Source: Pseudomonas rhodesiae
Lineage (GTDB): Bacteria; Pseudomonadota; Gammaproteobacteria; Pseudomonadales; Pseudomonadaceae
Direction of reading: 5' to 3'
DNA length: 64,000 bases
Assembly (NCBI RefSeq): GCF_007858255.1
Contig: NZ_VFEU01000002.1
Location: 1 to 64,000 of the forward strand
Below the pieces are notes generated by a model. The model saw only the letters and a program-made list of their open reading frames with translations, had not been told where the DNA came from and ran no database searches. Positions 26,220 to 36,037 of the stretch are shown one piece after another. Both the position numbers and the translations under genes were made by a program. Position 1 is the stretch's first letter. The number at the start of each line of letters is the position of its first letter.

Positions 26220-27604
26220 AGCGAATGTCCCTGACTACGCGCATGAGCCTGATGTTCATGCTAGCTGTAACGGCTGTGCTCACCGTCGCTGGACTCAGTT
26301 TTAACAACCTCAGCCGGCATCATTTCAAGATGCTGGATCAGCAGGCGCTGAACGAAAAGCTTCACTCGACGCAAAGAATTTTGACTGGGTTGAACAGCAT
26401 TGATCAGTTCAGTGATGTTAAGCCTGAGCTGGAGGCACTGCTTGGTGCTCATCGTGATTTGACAGCCCTTATCATCGATGGTGACGGTAAGCTCCTGTTT
26501 GCTGACCCAGGTCCAATCGTGGTTCCTGAAGACTTCCGAACAATCACAAACAGCAATGTCTGGGAGTGGCGAGACCAGGAGCAGATATTTCGAGGCGTGA
26601 CGGCGCAAGCCATTGTGACGGGGCAGGATAAACCATTGACAGTGATGTTGATCTTTGATGTCACTCAACATATGGCCTTCTTCGAGACACTTGAACGATG
26701 GTTTTGGATAGGGCTGGTGATAAGCGCGCTGGTCAGTGCTGCACTGGGCTGGATGGTAGCGCGTAGTGGACTGCGACCTATTCGCCTCGTCACTCAGGTA
26801 GCAGCTTCAATGTCAGCTAAATCGCTCAAAGAGCGTATTCCATTAGGTCCCGTTCCCCAAGAGCTCCAGCAGATGGTGCTCTCGTTCAACGCAATGTTAT
26901 CTAGACTGGACGATGCGTTTGTTCGTTTATCGAACTTCTCTGCGGACATTGCTCACGAATTACGGACACCCGTTAGCAATTTGATGACTCACACTGAAGT
27001 GGTTTTATCTAGAAAAAGAAATATTGAGGACTACGAGGACAATCTGTACTCAAATCTTGATGACTTGAAACGTATGGGGCGTATGATTGATGAAATGCTT
27101 TTTCTAGCGAAATCAGATAACGGTCTAATTACACATGAAAACAAACCGATAGACCTGGTAGCAGTAGTAGAGAAATTACTCGAGTACTACCGTTTGCTGG
27201 CTGATGAGCGAGGGATCGACCTCAAGGTTACAGGCAGGGGTAGCGTCCGAGGTGACGTACTTATGCTCGACAGGGCCATCTCTAATCTGCTCTCAAATGC
27301 GCTCCGGTACACCCCCGAAGGAAAGTGTATTACTGTCGATATACGGCAGAAAGGAACTTCAATATCAGTGTCTGTGGAGAACCCGGGAGAGCCCATTGCG
27401 CCCGAGCATCTTGAAAAGCTGTTTGATCGATTTTATCGCGTGGACCCAGCTCGCAGAGAAGGAAGTCCAAGTAATGCAGGGCTAGGTTTATCGATTACTC
27501 GATCAATTATTGAAGCGCATGACGGAAAAATATGGTGTACGTCGTTAAACGGAAAAACAGCCTTTCATATTGAACTCCCATGTGCTGATGCAAGAAAGGC
27601 CTAA
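26216..27604 (+). CDS. copS: Copper sensor histidine kinase CopS
   Basis: 462 residues. Two membrane helices (about 11-30 and 160-180) flank a periplasmic sensor region of about 130 residues, followed by a HAMP linker ([20 protein letters not shown]). The phosphorylated His247 lies in [16 protein letters not shown]. ATPase motifs are N-box [11 protein letters not shown], the F/G2 boxes [11 protein letters not shown] and NAGLGLSI. It belongs to the CusS/CopS group of heavy-metal sensor kinases. The ATGA overlap with copR ensures coupled translation. The second half is slightly AT-richer than copR. Confidence 0.92.
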   Translation: MKRMSLTTRMSLMFMLAVTAVLTVAGLSFNNLSRHHFKMLDQQALNEKLHSTQRILTGLNSIDQFSDVKPELEALLGAHRDLTALIIDGDGKLLFADPGPIVVPEDFRTITNSNVWEWRDQEQIFRGVTAQAIVTGQDKPLTVMLIFDVTQHMAFFETLERWFWIGLVISALVSAALGWMVARSGLRPIRLVTQVAASMSAKSLKERIPLGPVPQELQQMVLSFNAMLSRLDDAFVRLSNFSADIAHELRTPVSNLMTHTEVVLSRKRNIEDYEDNLYSNLDDLKRMGRMIDEMLFLAKSDNGLITHENKPIDLVAVVEKLLEYYRLLADERGIDLKVTGRGSVRGDVLMLDRAISNLLSNALRYTPEGKCITVDIRQKGTSISVSVENPGEPIAPEHLEKLFDRFYRVDPARREGSPSNAGLGLSITRSIIEAHDGKIWCTSLNGKTAFHIELPCADARKA

Positions 27605-27666
27605 GACACCTTGTTCATATGTATGCAGGCAACATGTGGTTAGCTCAATAGGATCGTTTTTGGATG

Positions 27667-27695
27667 AAAAAAAACTCTTGGAGCGTTCCAAAGAG
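27667..27695 (-). terminator. Minus-strand intrinsic terminator with no known gene
   Basis: On the minus strand the stem CTCTTTGGA / TCCAAGAG (one bulge) is followed by eight T. All annotated genes around it are on the plus strand. Confidence 0.5.
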
Positions 27696-27750
27696 AGTCG
27701 CGTATTTGGCGCCGTATCCGGGCAGATCAGTGCCAAAAACCCGCCCCAAG

Positions 27751-27766
27751 CTGACTGAAATGTAAT
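27751..27766 (+). promoter_or_regulatory. CopR-type box before copC
   Basis: CTGACTGAAATGTAAT, one base different from the complement of the copA box, so it faces the plus-strand copCD genes. It lies 197 bp before the copC start. Confidence 0.55.
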
Positions 27767-27963
27767 CGAACAGTTTGCGTTCATGTGGCATCGTGTACTC
27801 GCACTGTGACGTTGGAAATCTTGTGATTCCTCCCTGTCCAGCCGGCCCTAGGACACGGAATTTGCTAGGTATTCGTCAGTGGTTTTAACGAGCGTCAAAA
27901 AGTAAAAAACTAGATATTCCCTAAAAACCTAGAACCAACAGCTTTTGCTGTCAGGAGTCTTGC

Positions 27964-28347
27964 ATGTCATTCCTTAAAACTACCACCGTAGCTGTTGCGC
28001 TGACTGCGGGTTTGCTTCTGAGTGCAGTTGCTCAGGCGCATCCAAAGCTGGTTTCTTCTACTCCCGCTGAAGGATCGGATGCGGCGGCTCCGTCTAAAAT
28101 TGAACTGCACTTTTCTGAGAATCTAACGACTCAGTTCTCTGGTGCAAAACTGATCATGACCGATATGCCTGGTATGCCGAATTCACCTATGGGCGTAAAA
28201 GCTAACGTTGCAGGTGGCGGTGATCCGAAAACGATGGTTATTACACCCGCATCGCCATTGACCACGGGTACTTACAAAGTCGAATGGCGTGCCGTTTCCT
28301 CGGACACTCACCCGATTACCGGCAACTTTTCTTTTAAAGTGAAATGA
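27964..28347 (+). CDS. copC: Periplasmic copper-binding protein CopC
   Basis: 127 residues with a signal peptide ending AVAQA before HPKLVSSTPAEGS. Mature His1 is the N-terminal ligand of the Cu(II) site of CopC, and the late His in SSDTHPITG completes it. The Met-rich Cu(I) loop is partly present (MTDMPGMPNSPMGV). It passes copper to CopD, encoded 3 bases downstream. A CAGGAG Shine-Dalgarno precedes the ATG. Confidence 0.93.
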   Translation: MSFLKTTTVAVALTAGLLLSAVAQAHPKLVSSTPAEGSDAAAPSKIELHFSENLTTQFSGAKLIMTDMPGMPNSPMGVKANVAGGGDPKTMVITPASPLTTGTYKVEWRAVSSDTHPITGNFSFKVK

Positions 28348-28350
28348 TTC

Positions 28351-29289
28351 ATGAGCGACTCAATAAATATCGTTGTTCGCTTTGCTCTTTATTTCGACCT
28401 GATGCTGTTATTTGGACTGGCAATTTTTGGTCTTTATAGCCTCAGGGGAAAAGAAAGAATATCGGGAACAGTTTTGAATTTTGAGTCGCTTCTTTACAGT
28501 ACTTCTGCTGTAGGCGTAGCTCTGTCCCTTGCCGCGATGTTGTTGCTTGCGAAAGCAATGAGTGGCGTGTCGGGTTTCATGGAGCTACATCACCATATTT
28601 TTCAAATGGTTCTCATGGGGACTGACGTCGGTTTGACCTGGATGGTCCGAATAGGGGCGTTGGTGACGGCCATTATTGGCGTTTCCCTAAACAAGCGCTT
28701 TCCGACACTCAGTCTGTGGATTGTCACCGTGTGTGGCGCGATTGCGCTAGCAACCTTGGCATGGACAGGGCACGGAGCAATGGACGAGGGTAGCCGTCGC
28801 TACTGGCATTTTACTAGCGATATCTTCCATCTTTTGGCCGCAGGCGGTTGGTTGGGTGCGCTAGCGGCATTTGCCCTGCTTCTGCGTTTAAAATCACTAA
28901 AAGGTGATCAGGAAGCACGAATTCTTGCTCGGGTACTGACAGGGTTTGAATCGGCCGGCGCGGTGATTGTAGTGATCATCAGCATTACGGGAGTGGCGAA
29001 CTACCTATTTATCGTTGGGCCAAACCTCGATGAGGTGATGCTCAGCACTTATGGCGAGTTGCTATTTTTAAAGGTCCTGTTATTTGCCGGGATGATCGTA
29101 TTAGCGACGCTAAACCGGTTTCACCTAAGCCCGCTCTTGGAACGTTCTGTTCGAAATGGAGACTATGCTGTCGCGGTCAATGCCTTGCGCCGTAGCATGA
29201 AGCTCGAATTTTCGATGGCAGTCATCATTGTTTGTCTAGTCGCATGGTTAGGTACTTTAAGCCCGGTCATGGAAATGAGCGCGGCATAG
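28351..29289 (+). CDS. copD: Inner-membrane copper protein CopD
   Basis: 312 residues with eight predicted membrane helices. The CopD/PcoD family works with CopC in moving copper across the inner membrane. Recognisable parts are MELHHHIFQMVLMGTDVG, TGHGAMDEGSRRYWHFTSD and the segment IFHLLAAGGWLGALAAF with its conserved His, which may coordinate copper. It begins 3 bases after copC. Confidence 0.9.
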   Translation: MSDSINIVVRFALYFDLMLLFGLAIFGLYSLRGKERISGTVLNFESLLYSTSAVGVALSLAAMLLLAKAMSGVSGFMELHHHIFQMVLMGTDVGLTWMVRIGALVTAIIGVSLNKRFPTLSLWIVTVCGAIALATLAWTGHGAMDEGSRRYWHFTSDIFHLLAAGGWLGALAAFALLLRLKSLKGDQEARILARVLTGFESAGAVIVVIISITGVANYLFIVGPNLDEVMLSTYGELLFLKVLLFAGMIVLATLNRFHLSPLLERSVRNGDYAVAVNALRRSMKLEFSMAVIIVCLVAWLGTLSPVMEMSAA

Positions 29290-29363
29290 CGGTTGGTGAC
29301 AGCCGACAAAGGAGTCTCAAGGGTGAATTGTAAGGGCCATTTGCACCGTCTACACTCCAGCTC

Positions 29364-29705
29364 ATGAAACGCTACCTGCGGTTTTGCCTAATTTTCCTGA
29401 TTAGCTTGGCGCTTCCCCTCAGCGGGATGGCGGGTGTTCAGGCATCGACTGAACCATGCCCGATGAAAACCATGGGCATGGCGATGATGGATGGTATGGG
29501 GCAAGACTGCTGCCACGACATGAAAAGTCCCACCGAGCATGGCAAACCTTGTAAGCCGGGTCAGGAATGCAAAACTGGCGGCATGCTGCAAGTATCGATC
29601 ATCAAGCCTCCTATCACCCTGTCCAGTCCTCTCGCTCTATCATTCTCCAGCCATCTCCCGCTCGTACAAACCTCTTCAGGGGTATGGCGACCCCCACGTA
29701 CTTGA
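29364..29705 (+). CDS. Small cysteine- and methionine-rich secreted protein before cusCBA
   Basis: 113 residues with a signal peptide (LIFLISLALPLSGMAGVQA). The mature part holds five to six Cys with Met and His (PCPMKTMGMAMMDGMGQDCC, HGKPCKPGQEC), then a hydrophobic/Pro-rich C-terminus. Short proteins of this composition often precede CusC-type genes in Pseudomonas copper islands. A metal-binding periplasmic role is inferred from composition. It lies 99 bp ahead of cusC and may be the first gene of that operon. Confidence 0.65.
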   Translation: MKRYLRFCLIFLISLALPLSGMAGVQASTEPCPMKTMGMAMMDGMGQDCCHDMKSPTEHGKPCKPGQECKTGGMLQVSIIKPPITLSSPLALSFSSHLPLVQTSSGVWRPPRT

Positions 29706-29804
29706 TTCCTGTACCACACTGAGCCTCATTCCGCGTTAGCGGGATGGCATATCTGCGCGCATGTCTTATGAAGCGCGCGGTGGATCATCACAGGAATCGT
29801 GAAC

Positions 29805-31061
29805 ATGAACTCCAAGTGCTGTTGCACAGGTTGGTCCTTCCTGGCCGGCCTGGCGGCAAGCGTACTGGCATTGCCGAGCTTCGCTAGCGCATTGACATTC
29901 GATGAAGCGCTGCGGCTGGCCGAAAACAATGCACCATCGTTGACCGCACAAGACGCCAAAATTCAAGCAGCCACTAGCGCGGCCATTCCCGCCGGCGAAC
30001 TACCCGATCCCAAGCTACTGCTGGGCGTGCAGAACTACCCCATTGGTGGTCCCGACAGATGGAGCATCGACCAAGATTTCATGACCATGCAAGTGGTCGG
30101 GATTAGGCAGGAGATGCCCAACAGCGACAAGCGCAAAGCACGTATTGAGGTCGCGGATGCGGCTGTTGATCGAGCGTCCGCCGAGCGTCGAGTGGCGCGT
30201 CTGAACGTCCGACAGTCCACGGCATTAGCCTGGATCAGAAGCTACTCGGTTGAGCGTAAAGATGCGTTGTTCCAGGACTTCTACAAAGAAAACCGTCTTC
30301 TGACCGATACCGTCAGAGCTCAGGTTGCGGGTGGCCGAGCCCAACCCGCCGATGCGGTCACACCTAAACAGGAAGCTGCTCAACTGGCTGAGCAGCAGGA
30401 TGATTTAGTTCGCCAACGTGCACAGGCCCGGGCCGCCCTCAAGCGCTGGATTGGCCCTGCCGCCGATGACAAACCGGTAGGCAACTTGCCTGATTGGCCT
30501 ATTGAGACCTCAGGTTACTCCCATAAGCTGCAACATCACCCCGAATTAGCGGCTTTTGTGCCGATGACCCGTGAAGCACAAGCCAAGATCCGTGAAGCTG
30601 AGGCGGAAAAGCAATCTGACTGGAGCTGGGAATTCGATTATCAGCATCGAGGCCAACAATTCGGTGACATGGTCAGCGTGCAGTTTTCATGGGATCTCCC
30701 GCTGTTCCCTAACTCTCGGCAAAACCCCAAGATTGCGGCCAAGCACGCCGAACTAAACCAGCTTGAGGCTGAGCGCGAAGCCCTGTCACGCGAGCATACC
30801 CAGCTATTGGAGGATGAGTTGGCTGACTACGAGCGCCTCAATCGTGCAGTCAACCGTAATCAGGAAAGCTTGTTGCCGTTGGCTAAAGAAAAGGTCGAAC
30901 TCACGATGGCCAGCTACCGCTCCGGCAAGGGTGACTTGAACTCGGTTGTTGCCGCCCGACGCGAACTTATCGAAGCCCGTCTCAAGCAGGTTGACGTTGA
31001 AGAGCAACGTGCCCTGACCAGCGCTCGCCTGTATTTCTCTTACGGGGAGTCCGCTCAATGA
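29805..31061 (+). CDS. cusC: Outer-membrane channel of Cus/Czc efflux (TolC family)
   Basis: 418 residues from the ATG at 29805, chosen over the GTG at 29799 because AGGA at 29792 then has proper spacing. It has a signal peptide (LAGLAASVLALPSFASA). The TolC-family repeat is visible: LTFDEALRLAENNAPSL at the N-terminus and long helices with AEREALSREHTQLL and YRSGKGDLNSVVAARRELIEARL. It forms the outer-membrane exit duct of the RND pump. It overlaps cusB by four bases. Confidence 0.85.
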   Translation: MNSKCCCTGWSFLAGLAASVLALPSFASALTFDEALRLAENNAPSLTAQDAKIQAATSAAIPAGELPDPKLLLGVQNYPIGGPDRWSIDQDFMTMQVVGIRQEMPNSDKRKARIEVADAAVDRASAERRVARLNVRQSTALAWIRSYSVERKDALFQDFYKENRLLTDTVRAQVAGGRAQPADAVTPKQEAAQLAEQQDDLVRQRAQARAALKRWIGPAADDKPVGNLPDWPIETSGYSHKLQHHPELAAFVPMTREAQAKIREAEAEKQSDWSWEFDYQHRGQQFGDMVSVQFSWDLPLFPNSRQNPKIAAKHAELNQLEAEREALSREHTQLLEDELADYERLNRAVNRNQESLLPLAKEKVELTMASYRSGKGDLNSVVAARRELIEARLKQVDVEEQRALTSARLYFSYGESAQ

Positions 31062-32542
31062 TTTTTAAATTATGGAAAGGGACTTTAATCATCGGCATCT
31101 CGATTGCCTTGGGTGTTGCCGGGGGTTACTGGTTAGCCCAACCGCGAATGAGCGGAGTAGCTGGTGTCGTACCGGATCATGAACCCAAAGCCTCTGCCGA
31201 TCGAAAAGTTCTGTATTGGTATGACCCCATGTACCCACAACAGAAATTCGATAAACCGGGTAAGTCACCCTTCATGGACATGCAGATGATCCCTCAATAC
31301 GCAGATACCAAGGGGGACAGCGCTGCCATTCGAATTGATCCAAGCCTGACTCAGAACCTTGGTGTGCGACTGGCTAGTGTCAGTCGAGGCGTATTTGCCT
31401 CGACACTGAACGTGGTAGGTGTGCTGGCCTTCAACGAACGGGACGTTGCAGTCATTCAGGCCCGTACGGCGGGTTTTGTCGAGCGTGTGTATGCCCATGC
31501 ACCTGGTGATGTACTGAAAGCGAATGCCGCCTTGGCAGACATCTTGGTGCCGGAGTGGGCAGCTGCTCAGGAGGAATTTCTCGCCCTCAAGCGTAGTGGC
31601 GATGCTGGCTTGCTGACAGCGGCCCGGCAGCGATTGCGGCTAACCGGAATGCCACCTACGTTAATTGCTCAAGTTGAGCGCACTGGCAAAGTTCAATCGA
31701 ACCTGACGCTGACCAGCCCTATTGGTGGTGTGCTTCAAGAGCTGAGTGTGCGTGAAGGTATGACGGTGGCCGCAGGCGAGACGTTGGCTCGTGTTAATGG
31801 TTTGAGCAGTGTCTGGCTGGCCGTGGCTGTACCAGAGGCGGAAGCTGGGTCAATCGTAGTAGGGCAAGCAGCTGAAGCGCGTTTATCCGCATTCCCTGGA
31901 GTTGTGCTCAAGGGCGTCGTCAGTGCGATTCTTCCGGAAACCAGTTCGGACAGTCGCACACTTCGCGTTCGAGTTGAGTTACCCAATCCAGATGGCCGAC
32001 TCAGACCAGGTTTGACCGCACAGGTAAGCCTCAATCGTTCAACGGAGCAAAGTGTTCTGTGGGTGCCGAGCGAGGCCGTCATTCGTACCGGTCGACGTGC
32101 GTTGGTCATGCTCTCTGAAGACGCTGGTCGATATCGCCCGGTGGAGGTGCAGCTAGGCCAGGATAACGATGGCAAGACGGCGATATTGAAAGGCTTGGAA
32201 GAGGGGCAGAAAGTGGTGACCTCTGGCCAGTTCCTGCTCGACTCGGAGGCCAGTCTCAAGGGCGTTGTCGCAAGCTCATTGGACGTTTCGCCATCTACTA
32301 TGCCCGTTGGCGCTTTGCATGAGGCCGATGGTCAGATCGTTGAGATCAACGACAAAGAAGTCACGCTCGCCCACGGTCCCTTCAAGACATTGGGTATGCC
32401 AGGCATGACGATGACTTTCCCTCTCGCCACGCCAGCTCTGATGAAAGGCCTAAAAACGGGCGACAAGGTTCGGATCGCTGTTAGCCAGACGGATGATGGT
32501 CTGCGTGTTGAACGTCTGGAACGCTCTGGGGGCCAGCCATGA
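31058..32542 (+). CDS. cusB: Periplasmic adaptor of copper RND efflux, fused to a CusF-like domain
   Basis: 494 residues. An N-terminal anchor ([19 protein letters not shown]) is followed by a heavy-metal-binding motif ([10 protein letters not shown]...[10 protein letters not shown], residues about 53-85). The membrane-fusion core (lipoyl/barrel parts, [20 protein letters not shown]) extends to about residue 410. The last 75 residues ([30 protein letters not shown]) are a CusF domain, the small Cu(I)/Ag(I) chaperone that is a separate protein in E. coli. It starts in cusC and ends in the cusA start (ATGA). Confidence 0.9.
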   Translation: MIFKLWKGTLIIGISIALGVAGGYWLAQPRMSGVAGVVPDHEPKASADRKVLYWYDPMYPQQKFDKPGKSPFMDMQMIPQYADTKGDSAAIRIDPSLTQNLGVRLASVSRGVFASTLNVVGVLAFNERDVAVIQARTAGFVERVYAHAPGDVLKANAALADILVPEWAAAQEEFLALKRSGDAGLLTAARQRLRLTGMPPTLIAQVERTGKVQSNLTLTSPIGGVLQELSVREGMTVAAGETLARVNGLSSVWLAVAVPEAEAGSIVVGQAAEARLSAFPGVVLKGVVSAILPETSSDSRTLRVRVELPNPDGRLRPGLTAQVSLNRSTEQSVLWVPSEAVIRTGRRALVMLSEDAGRYRPVEVQLGQDNDGKTAILKGLEEGQKVVTSGQFLLDSEASLKGVVASSLDVSPSTMPVGALHEADGQIVEINDKEVTLAHGPFKTLGMPGMTMTFPLATPALMKGLKTGDKVRIAVSQTDDGLRVERLERSGGQP

Positions 32543-35500
32543 TTGCGGCCCTTATTCGCTGGTCGGTGGCCAACCGCTTTCTTGTGTTGCTGGCGACGCT
32601 GTTCGTCACGGCATGGGGGATCTGGGCGGTTCAAAGTACGCCCATCGATGCATTGCCAGACCTGTCGGATGTTCAGGTAATTATCCGTACACCTTACCCA
32701 GGCCAAGCCCCACAGATCGTCGAAAACCAGGTGACCTATCCACTGGCAACCACCATGCTCTCAGTACCTGGGGCCAAGACTATGCGCGGTTACTCCTTCT
32801 TTGGCGAAAGCTTCGTTTATGTGCTGTTCGAAGACGGAACTGACTTGTACTGGGCCCGCTCGCGGGTGTTGGAATACCTGAGCCAGATACAAAGCCGCCT
32901 ACCAGCCAGTGCTAAGCCAGCCTTAGGACCTGATGCCACTGGCGTTGGCTGGATTTTCCAGTACGCGTTGGTTGATCGCAGCGGTGGGCACGATCTGGCG
33001 CAACTGCGAGCCCTACAGGACTGGTTTCTCAAATTCGAGCTCAAGACGCTGCCGAACGTTGCGGAAGTGGCCACCGTAGGTGGCATGGTCAAACAGTATC
33101 AGGTCCAGCTCGATCCGCTAAAGTTGGCGAACTTGGGTATCACGCAGTCTGAGGTGACCGAGGCGATCGGCAAAGCCAATCAGGAAACCGGTGGAGCCGT
33201 GCTGGAAATGGCGGAGACAGAGTTCATCGTACGAGCTTCCGGCTACCTAAAGACGCTCAATGACTTTCGCGCTATCCCGCTCAAACTGGGCACGGGCAGT
33301 GTGCCGGTCACGTTGGGCGATGTTGCCACGATTCAGTTAGGGCCTGAGATGCGTCGAGGCATTACCGAACTCGACGGTGAAGGTGAGACCGTCGGCGGCG
33401 TGGTGATTCTGCGCAGCGGGAAGAATGCTCGTGAAACCATTGCGGCGGTCAAGACCAAACTCGACGAGCTGAAAAGCAGTCTGCCGGCGGGGGTTGAAAT
33501 CGTCACCACCTACGACCGCAGCAAGTTGATTGATCGTGCCGTGGAAAACCTCAGCCACAAGCTGATCGAAGAGTTCATCATCGTCGCGTTGGTTTGCGGA
33601 ATCTTTCTCTGGCACCTGCGTTCATCTCTGGTGGCAATCATTTCCCTGCCGGTTGGGGTGCTGATCGCCTTCATCGTGATGCGCTATCAGGGTATCAACG
33701 CCAACATCATGTCCCTTGGCGGGATTGCCATCGCCATCGGCGCTATGGTCGACGCTGCCGTGGTGATGATTGAAAATGCCCACAAGAAGGTCGAGGCTTG
33801 GCACGTGGCCAATCCTGGGGAGGAACTGAAAGGTGAACGTCATTGGCACGTGATGACTGAAGCGGCTGCCGAGGTAGGACCTGCATTGTTCTTCTGTCTG
33901 CTGATCATCACCCTGTCGTTCATTCCGGTGTTCACGCTGGAGGCCCAGGAAGGACGTCTATTCGGCCCGTTAGCGTTTACCAAAACCTACGCTATGGCCG
34001 CAGCGGCTGGACTGTCGGTAACTCTCGTACCGGTGTTGATGGGGTATTGGATCCGTGGACGAATTCCCAATGAGCAACAGAATCCGTTAAATCGCTGGTT
34101 GATCCGGATCTACGAGCCCGCTCTGGACGCCGTATTACGTCGACCTAAAATAACACTGCTGGTTGCGTTGCTAGTCTTTGTCAGCGCGTTGTGGCCGATC
34201 TCTCGTCTGGGTGGTGAGTTTCTTCCCCCGCTGGACGAAGGCGACCTGCTCTATATGCCATCAGCTCTGCCTGGATTATCGGCGCAGAAGGCCGCGCAAC
34301 TGCTTCAACAGACTGACCGTCTGATAAAGACAGTTCCAGAGGTCGAACACGTTTTCGGAAAAGCCGGCCGCGCTGAAACCGCGACTGACCCCGCACCTTT
34401 GGAAATGTTCGAGACCACCATCCAATTCAAACCACACGAACAGTGGCGCCCAGGCATGACCCAAGAAAAGCTAGTGGAAGAGCTGGATCGAGTGGTGCGA
34501 GTTCCTGGGCTGACCAATATCTGGATACCACCGATTCGCAACCGAATCGACATGCTGGCTACGGGGATCAAGAGTCCTATTGGGGTGAAAGTTGCCGGCA
34601 CCAACCTGACGGAGATCGATGCCGCGACTCAGGCGGTCGAGCGAGTGGCTAAGGGCGTACCCGGTGTCAGTTCGGCTCTGGCCGAGCGACTGACCGGTGG
34701 TCGCTATATCGATGTGGATATCGACCGCAAAGCCGCCGCCCGCTACGGACTGAATATCGCCGATGTGCAATCCATCGTGGCCGGTGCTATCGGCGGTGAG
34801 AACGTCGGGGAGACCATTGAAGGGCTCGCACGTTTCCCGATCAACGTGCGTTACCCTCGGGAGTGGCGTGACTCGCTCGGCGCCCTGGAGCAGTTGCCGA
34901 TCTACACCCCGCTAGGGAGCCAGATCACCCTCGGCACTGTGGCGAAGGTCAAGGTCAGCGACGGCCCACCGATGCTCAAGAGCGAGAATGCACGGCCCTC
35001 CGGTTGGGTATACATCGACGTGCGTGGCCGGGACATTGCCTCGGTAGTCGCCGACCTGCGTCGGGTCGTCAGTGAACAGGTCAAGTTGCAGCCCGGCATG
35101 AGCCTGAGTTACTCAGGGCAGTTCGAGTTTCTCGAAAGGGCCAACGCACGACTCAAATTGGTGGTGCCTGCCACGCTGTTGATCATCTTCGTGCTGCTCT
35201 ACCTGACTTTTGCCCGCTTCGATGAGGCCCTGCTGATCATGGCCACTCTGCCATTCGCCCTGACTGGCGGGGCATGGTTCCTCTATCTGTTGGGGTTCAA
35301 CCTGTCGGTCGCCACCGGGGTCGGCTTCATCGCCTTGGCCGGTGTTTCTGCCGAATTTGGCGTGATCATGCTGCTCTACCTGAAAAATGCCTGGGCCGAG
35401 CGTCAAGACCTCGGTGACAACACAGAACGCGGGTTGATGGCCGCGATTCGTGAAGGCGCTGTGCAGCGCGTTCGACCCAAGGCCATGACCGTTGCGGTGG

Positions 35501-35682
35501 TTATCGCTGGTTTGTTACCAATACTTTTGGGAAGCGGTACCGGCAGCGAGGTGATGAGCCGCATTGCCGCCCCGATGATTGGAGGTATGGTTACGGCGCC
35601 CTTGCTATCGCTGTTTGTGATCCCGGCGGCCTATCACCTCATGCGTCGTCGACACTTGTCCGTTGAGTCTGGCAAGCACTGA
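32539..35682 (+). CDS. cusA: Copper/silver RND efflux pump CusA
   Basis: 1047 residues, heavy-metal RND family. Signature parts include [52 protein letters not shown], the helix [20 protein letters not shown] with its acidic proton-relay residues, and [17 protein letters not shown]. Twelve membrane helices and two large periplasmic loops are evident. It takes up Cu(I)/Ag(I) from the periplasm or cytoplasm and, with CusB and CusC, drives it out using the proton gradient. The metal specificity (Cu versus Zn/Cd/Co) is inferred from the CusF domain on the adaptor and the copper context. Confidence 0.92.
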   Translation: MIAALIRWSVANRFLVLLATLFVTAWGIWAVQSTPIDALPDLSDVQVIIRTPYPGQAPQIVENQVTYPLATTMLSVPGAKTMRGYSFFGESFVYVLFEDGTDLYWARSRVLEYLSQIQSRLPASAKPALGPDATGVGWIFQYALVDRSGGHDLAQLRALQDWFLKFELKTLPNVAEVATVGGMVKQYQVQLDPLKLANLGITQSEVTEAIGKANQETGGAVLEMAETEFIVRASGYLKTLNDFRAIPLKLGTGSVPVTLGDVATIQLGPEMRRGITELDGEGETVGGVVILRSGKNARETIAAVKTKLDELKSSLPAGVEIVTTYDRSKLIDRAVENLSHKLIEEFIIVALVCGIFLWHLRSSLVAIISLPVGVLIAFIVMRYQGINANIMSLGGIAIAIGAMVDAAVVMIENAHKKVEAWHVANPGEELKGERHWHVMTEAAAEVGPALFFCLLIITLSFIPVFTLEAQEGRLFGPLAFTKTYAMAAAAGLSVTLVPVLMGYWIRGRIPNEQQNPLNRWLIRIYEPALDAVLRRPKITLLVALLVFVSALWPISRLGGEFLPPLDEGDLLYMPSALPGLSAQKAAQLLQQTDRLIKTVPEVEHVFGKAGRAETATDPAPLEMFETTIQFKPHEQWRPGMTQEKLVEELDRVVRVPGLTNIWIPPIRNRIDMLATGIKSPIGVKVAGTNLTEIDAATQAVERVAKGVPGVSSALAERLTGGRYIDVDIDRKAAARYGLNIADVQSIVAGAIGGENVGETIEGLARFPINVRYPREWRDSLGALEQLPIYTPLGSQITLGTVAKVKVSDGPPMLKSENARPSGWVYIDVRGRDIASVVADLRRVVSEQVKLQPGMSLSYSGQFEFLERANARLKLVVPATLLIIFVLLYLTFARFDEALLIMATLPFALTGGAWFLYLLGFNLSVATGVGFIALAGVSAEFGVIMLLYLKNAWAERQDLGDNTERGLMAAIREGAVQRVRPKAMTVAVVIAGLLPILLGSGTGSEVMSRIAAPMIGGMVTAPLLSLFVIPAAYHLMRRRHLSVESGKH

Positions 35683-35704
35683 CGCGTAAAAATGCATACA
35701 AAAG

Positions 35705-35725
35705 GGGCTGCGCTTGCAGCCTCGT
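35705..35725 (+). terminator. Hairpin after cusA
   Basis: GGGGCTGC-GCT-TGCAGCCTC, about 25 bp after the cusA stop. The trailing T run is short, so it is a weak terminator candidate. Confidence 0.4.
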
Positions 35726-35763
35726 TTGAGCTGCACAGCCCGTTTTCATCGGTCCTACGCGCG

Positions 35764-35824
35764 GTATGTATCGAAATTAGCAAGTTTATGTCTTTTGCAT
35801 AAACTCGCTAATTTCGATACATAC
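35764..35824. repeat. Long near-perfect inverted repeat before the CBASS operon
   Basis: The left arm 35764-35790 (GTATGTATCGAAATTAGC...) and right arm 35798-35824 pair over 27 bp with one mismatch, around a 7-base loop TCTTTTG. It lies in the 355-bp gap between cusA and the HNH-SAVED gene. It has no T run or G/C-rich stem, so it is not an ordinary terminator. It may be an operator, a recombination site or two facing ends of a small element. The rest of the gap holds no recognisable gene. Confidence 0.75.
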
Positions 35825-36037
35825 GCTGTGGTCAGTGCCGTTACCCACCTGCACTTGCCAGAAAAACGAACGCTGCCGCCACTGCGTTTCGATGAGCCAA
35901 AAACAGCATCCTGCTCAAAGCCGACTCAGCATTCGTCACCCTCAGATCACTCTTGAAATCGAGGCGAATGACCTTAATATGATTTTATCTTGCCATCATC
36001 ATTTTCAATCATGGATGTTTCTCTGGGGTCGGTCGGA

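Larger units (their letters stand above)
27605..27963. other. copS-copC intergenic region
   Basis: 359 bases. It contains a minus-strand intrinsic terminator (27667-27695) that serves no annotated gene, and a copper box (27751-27766) upstream of copC. No protein gene is recognised. Confidence 0.45.
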
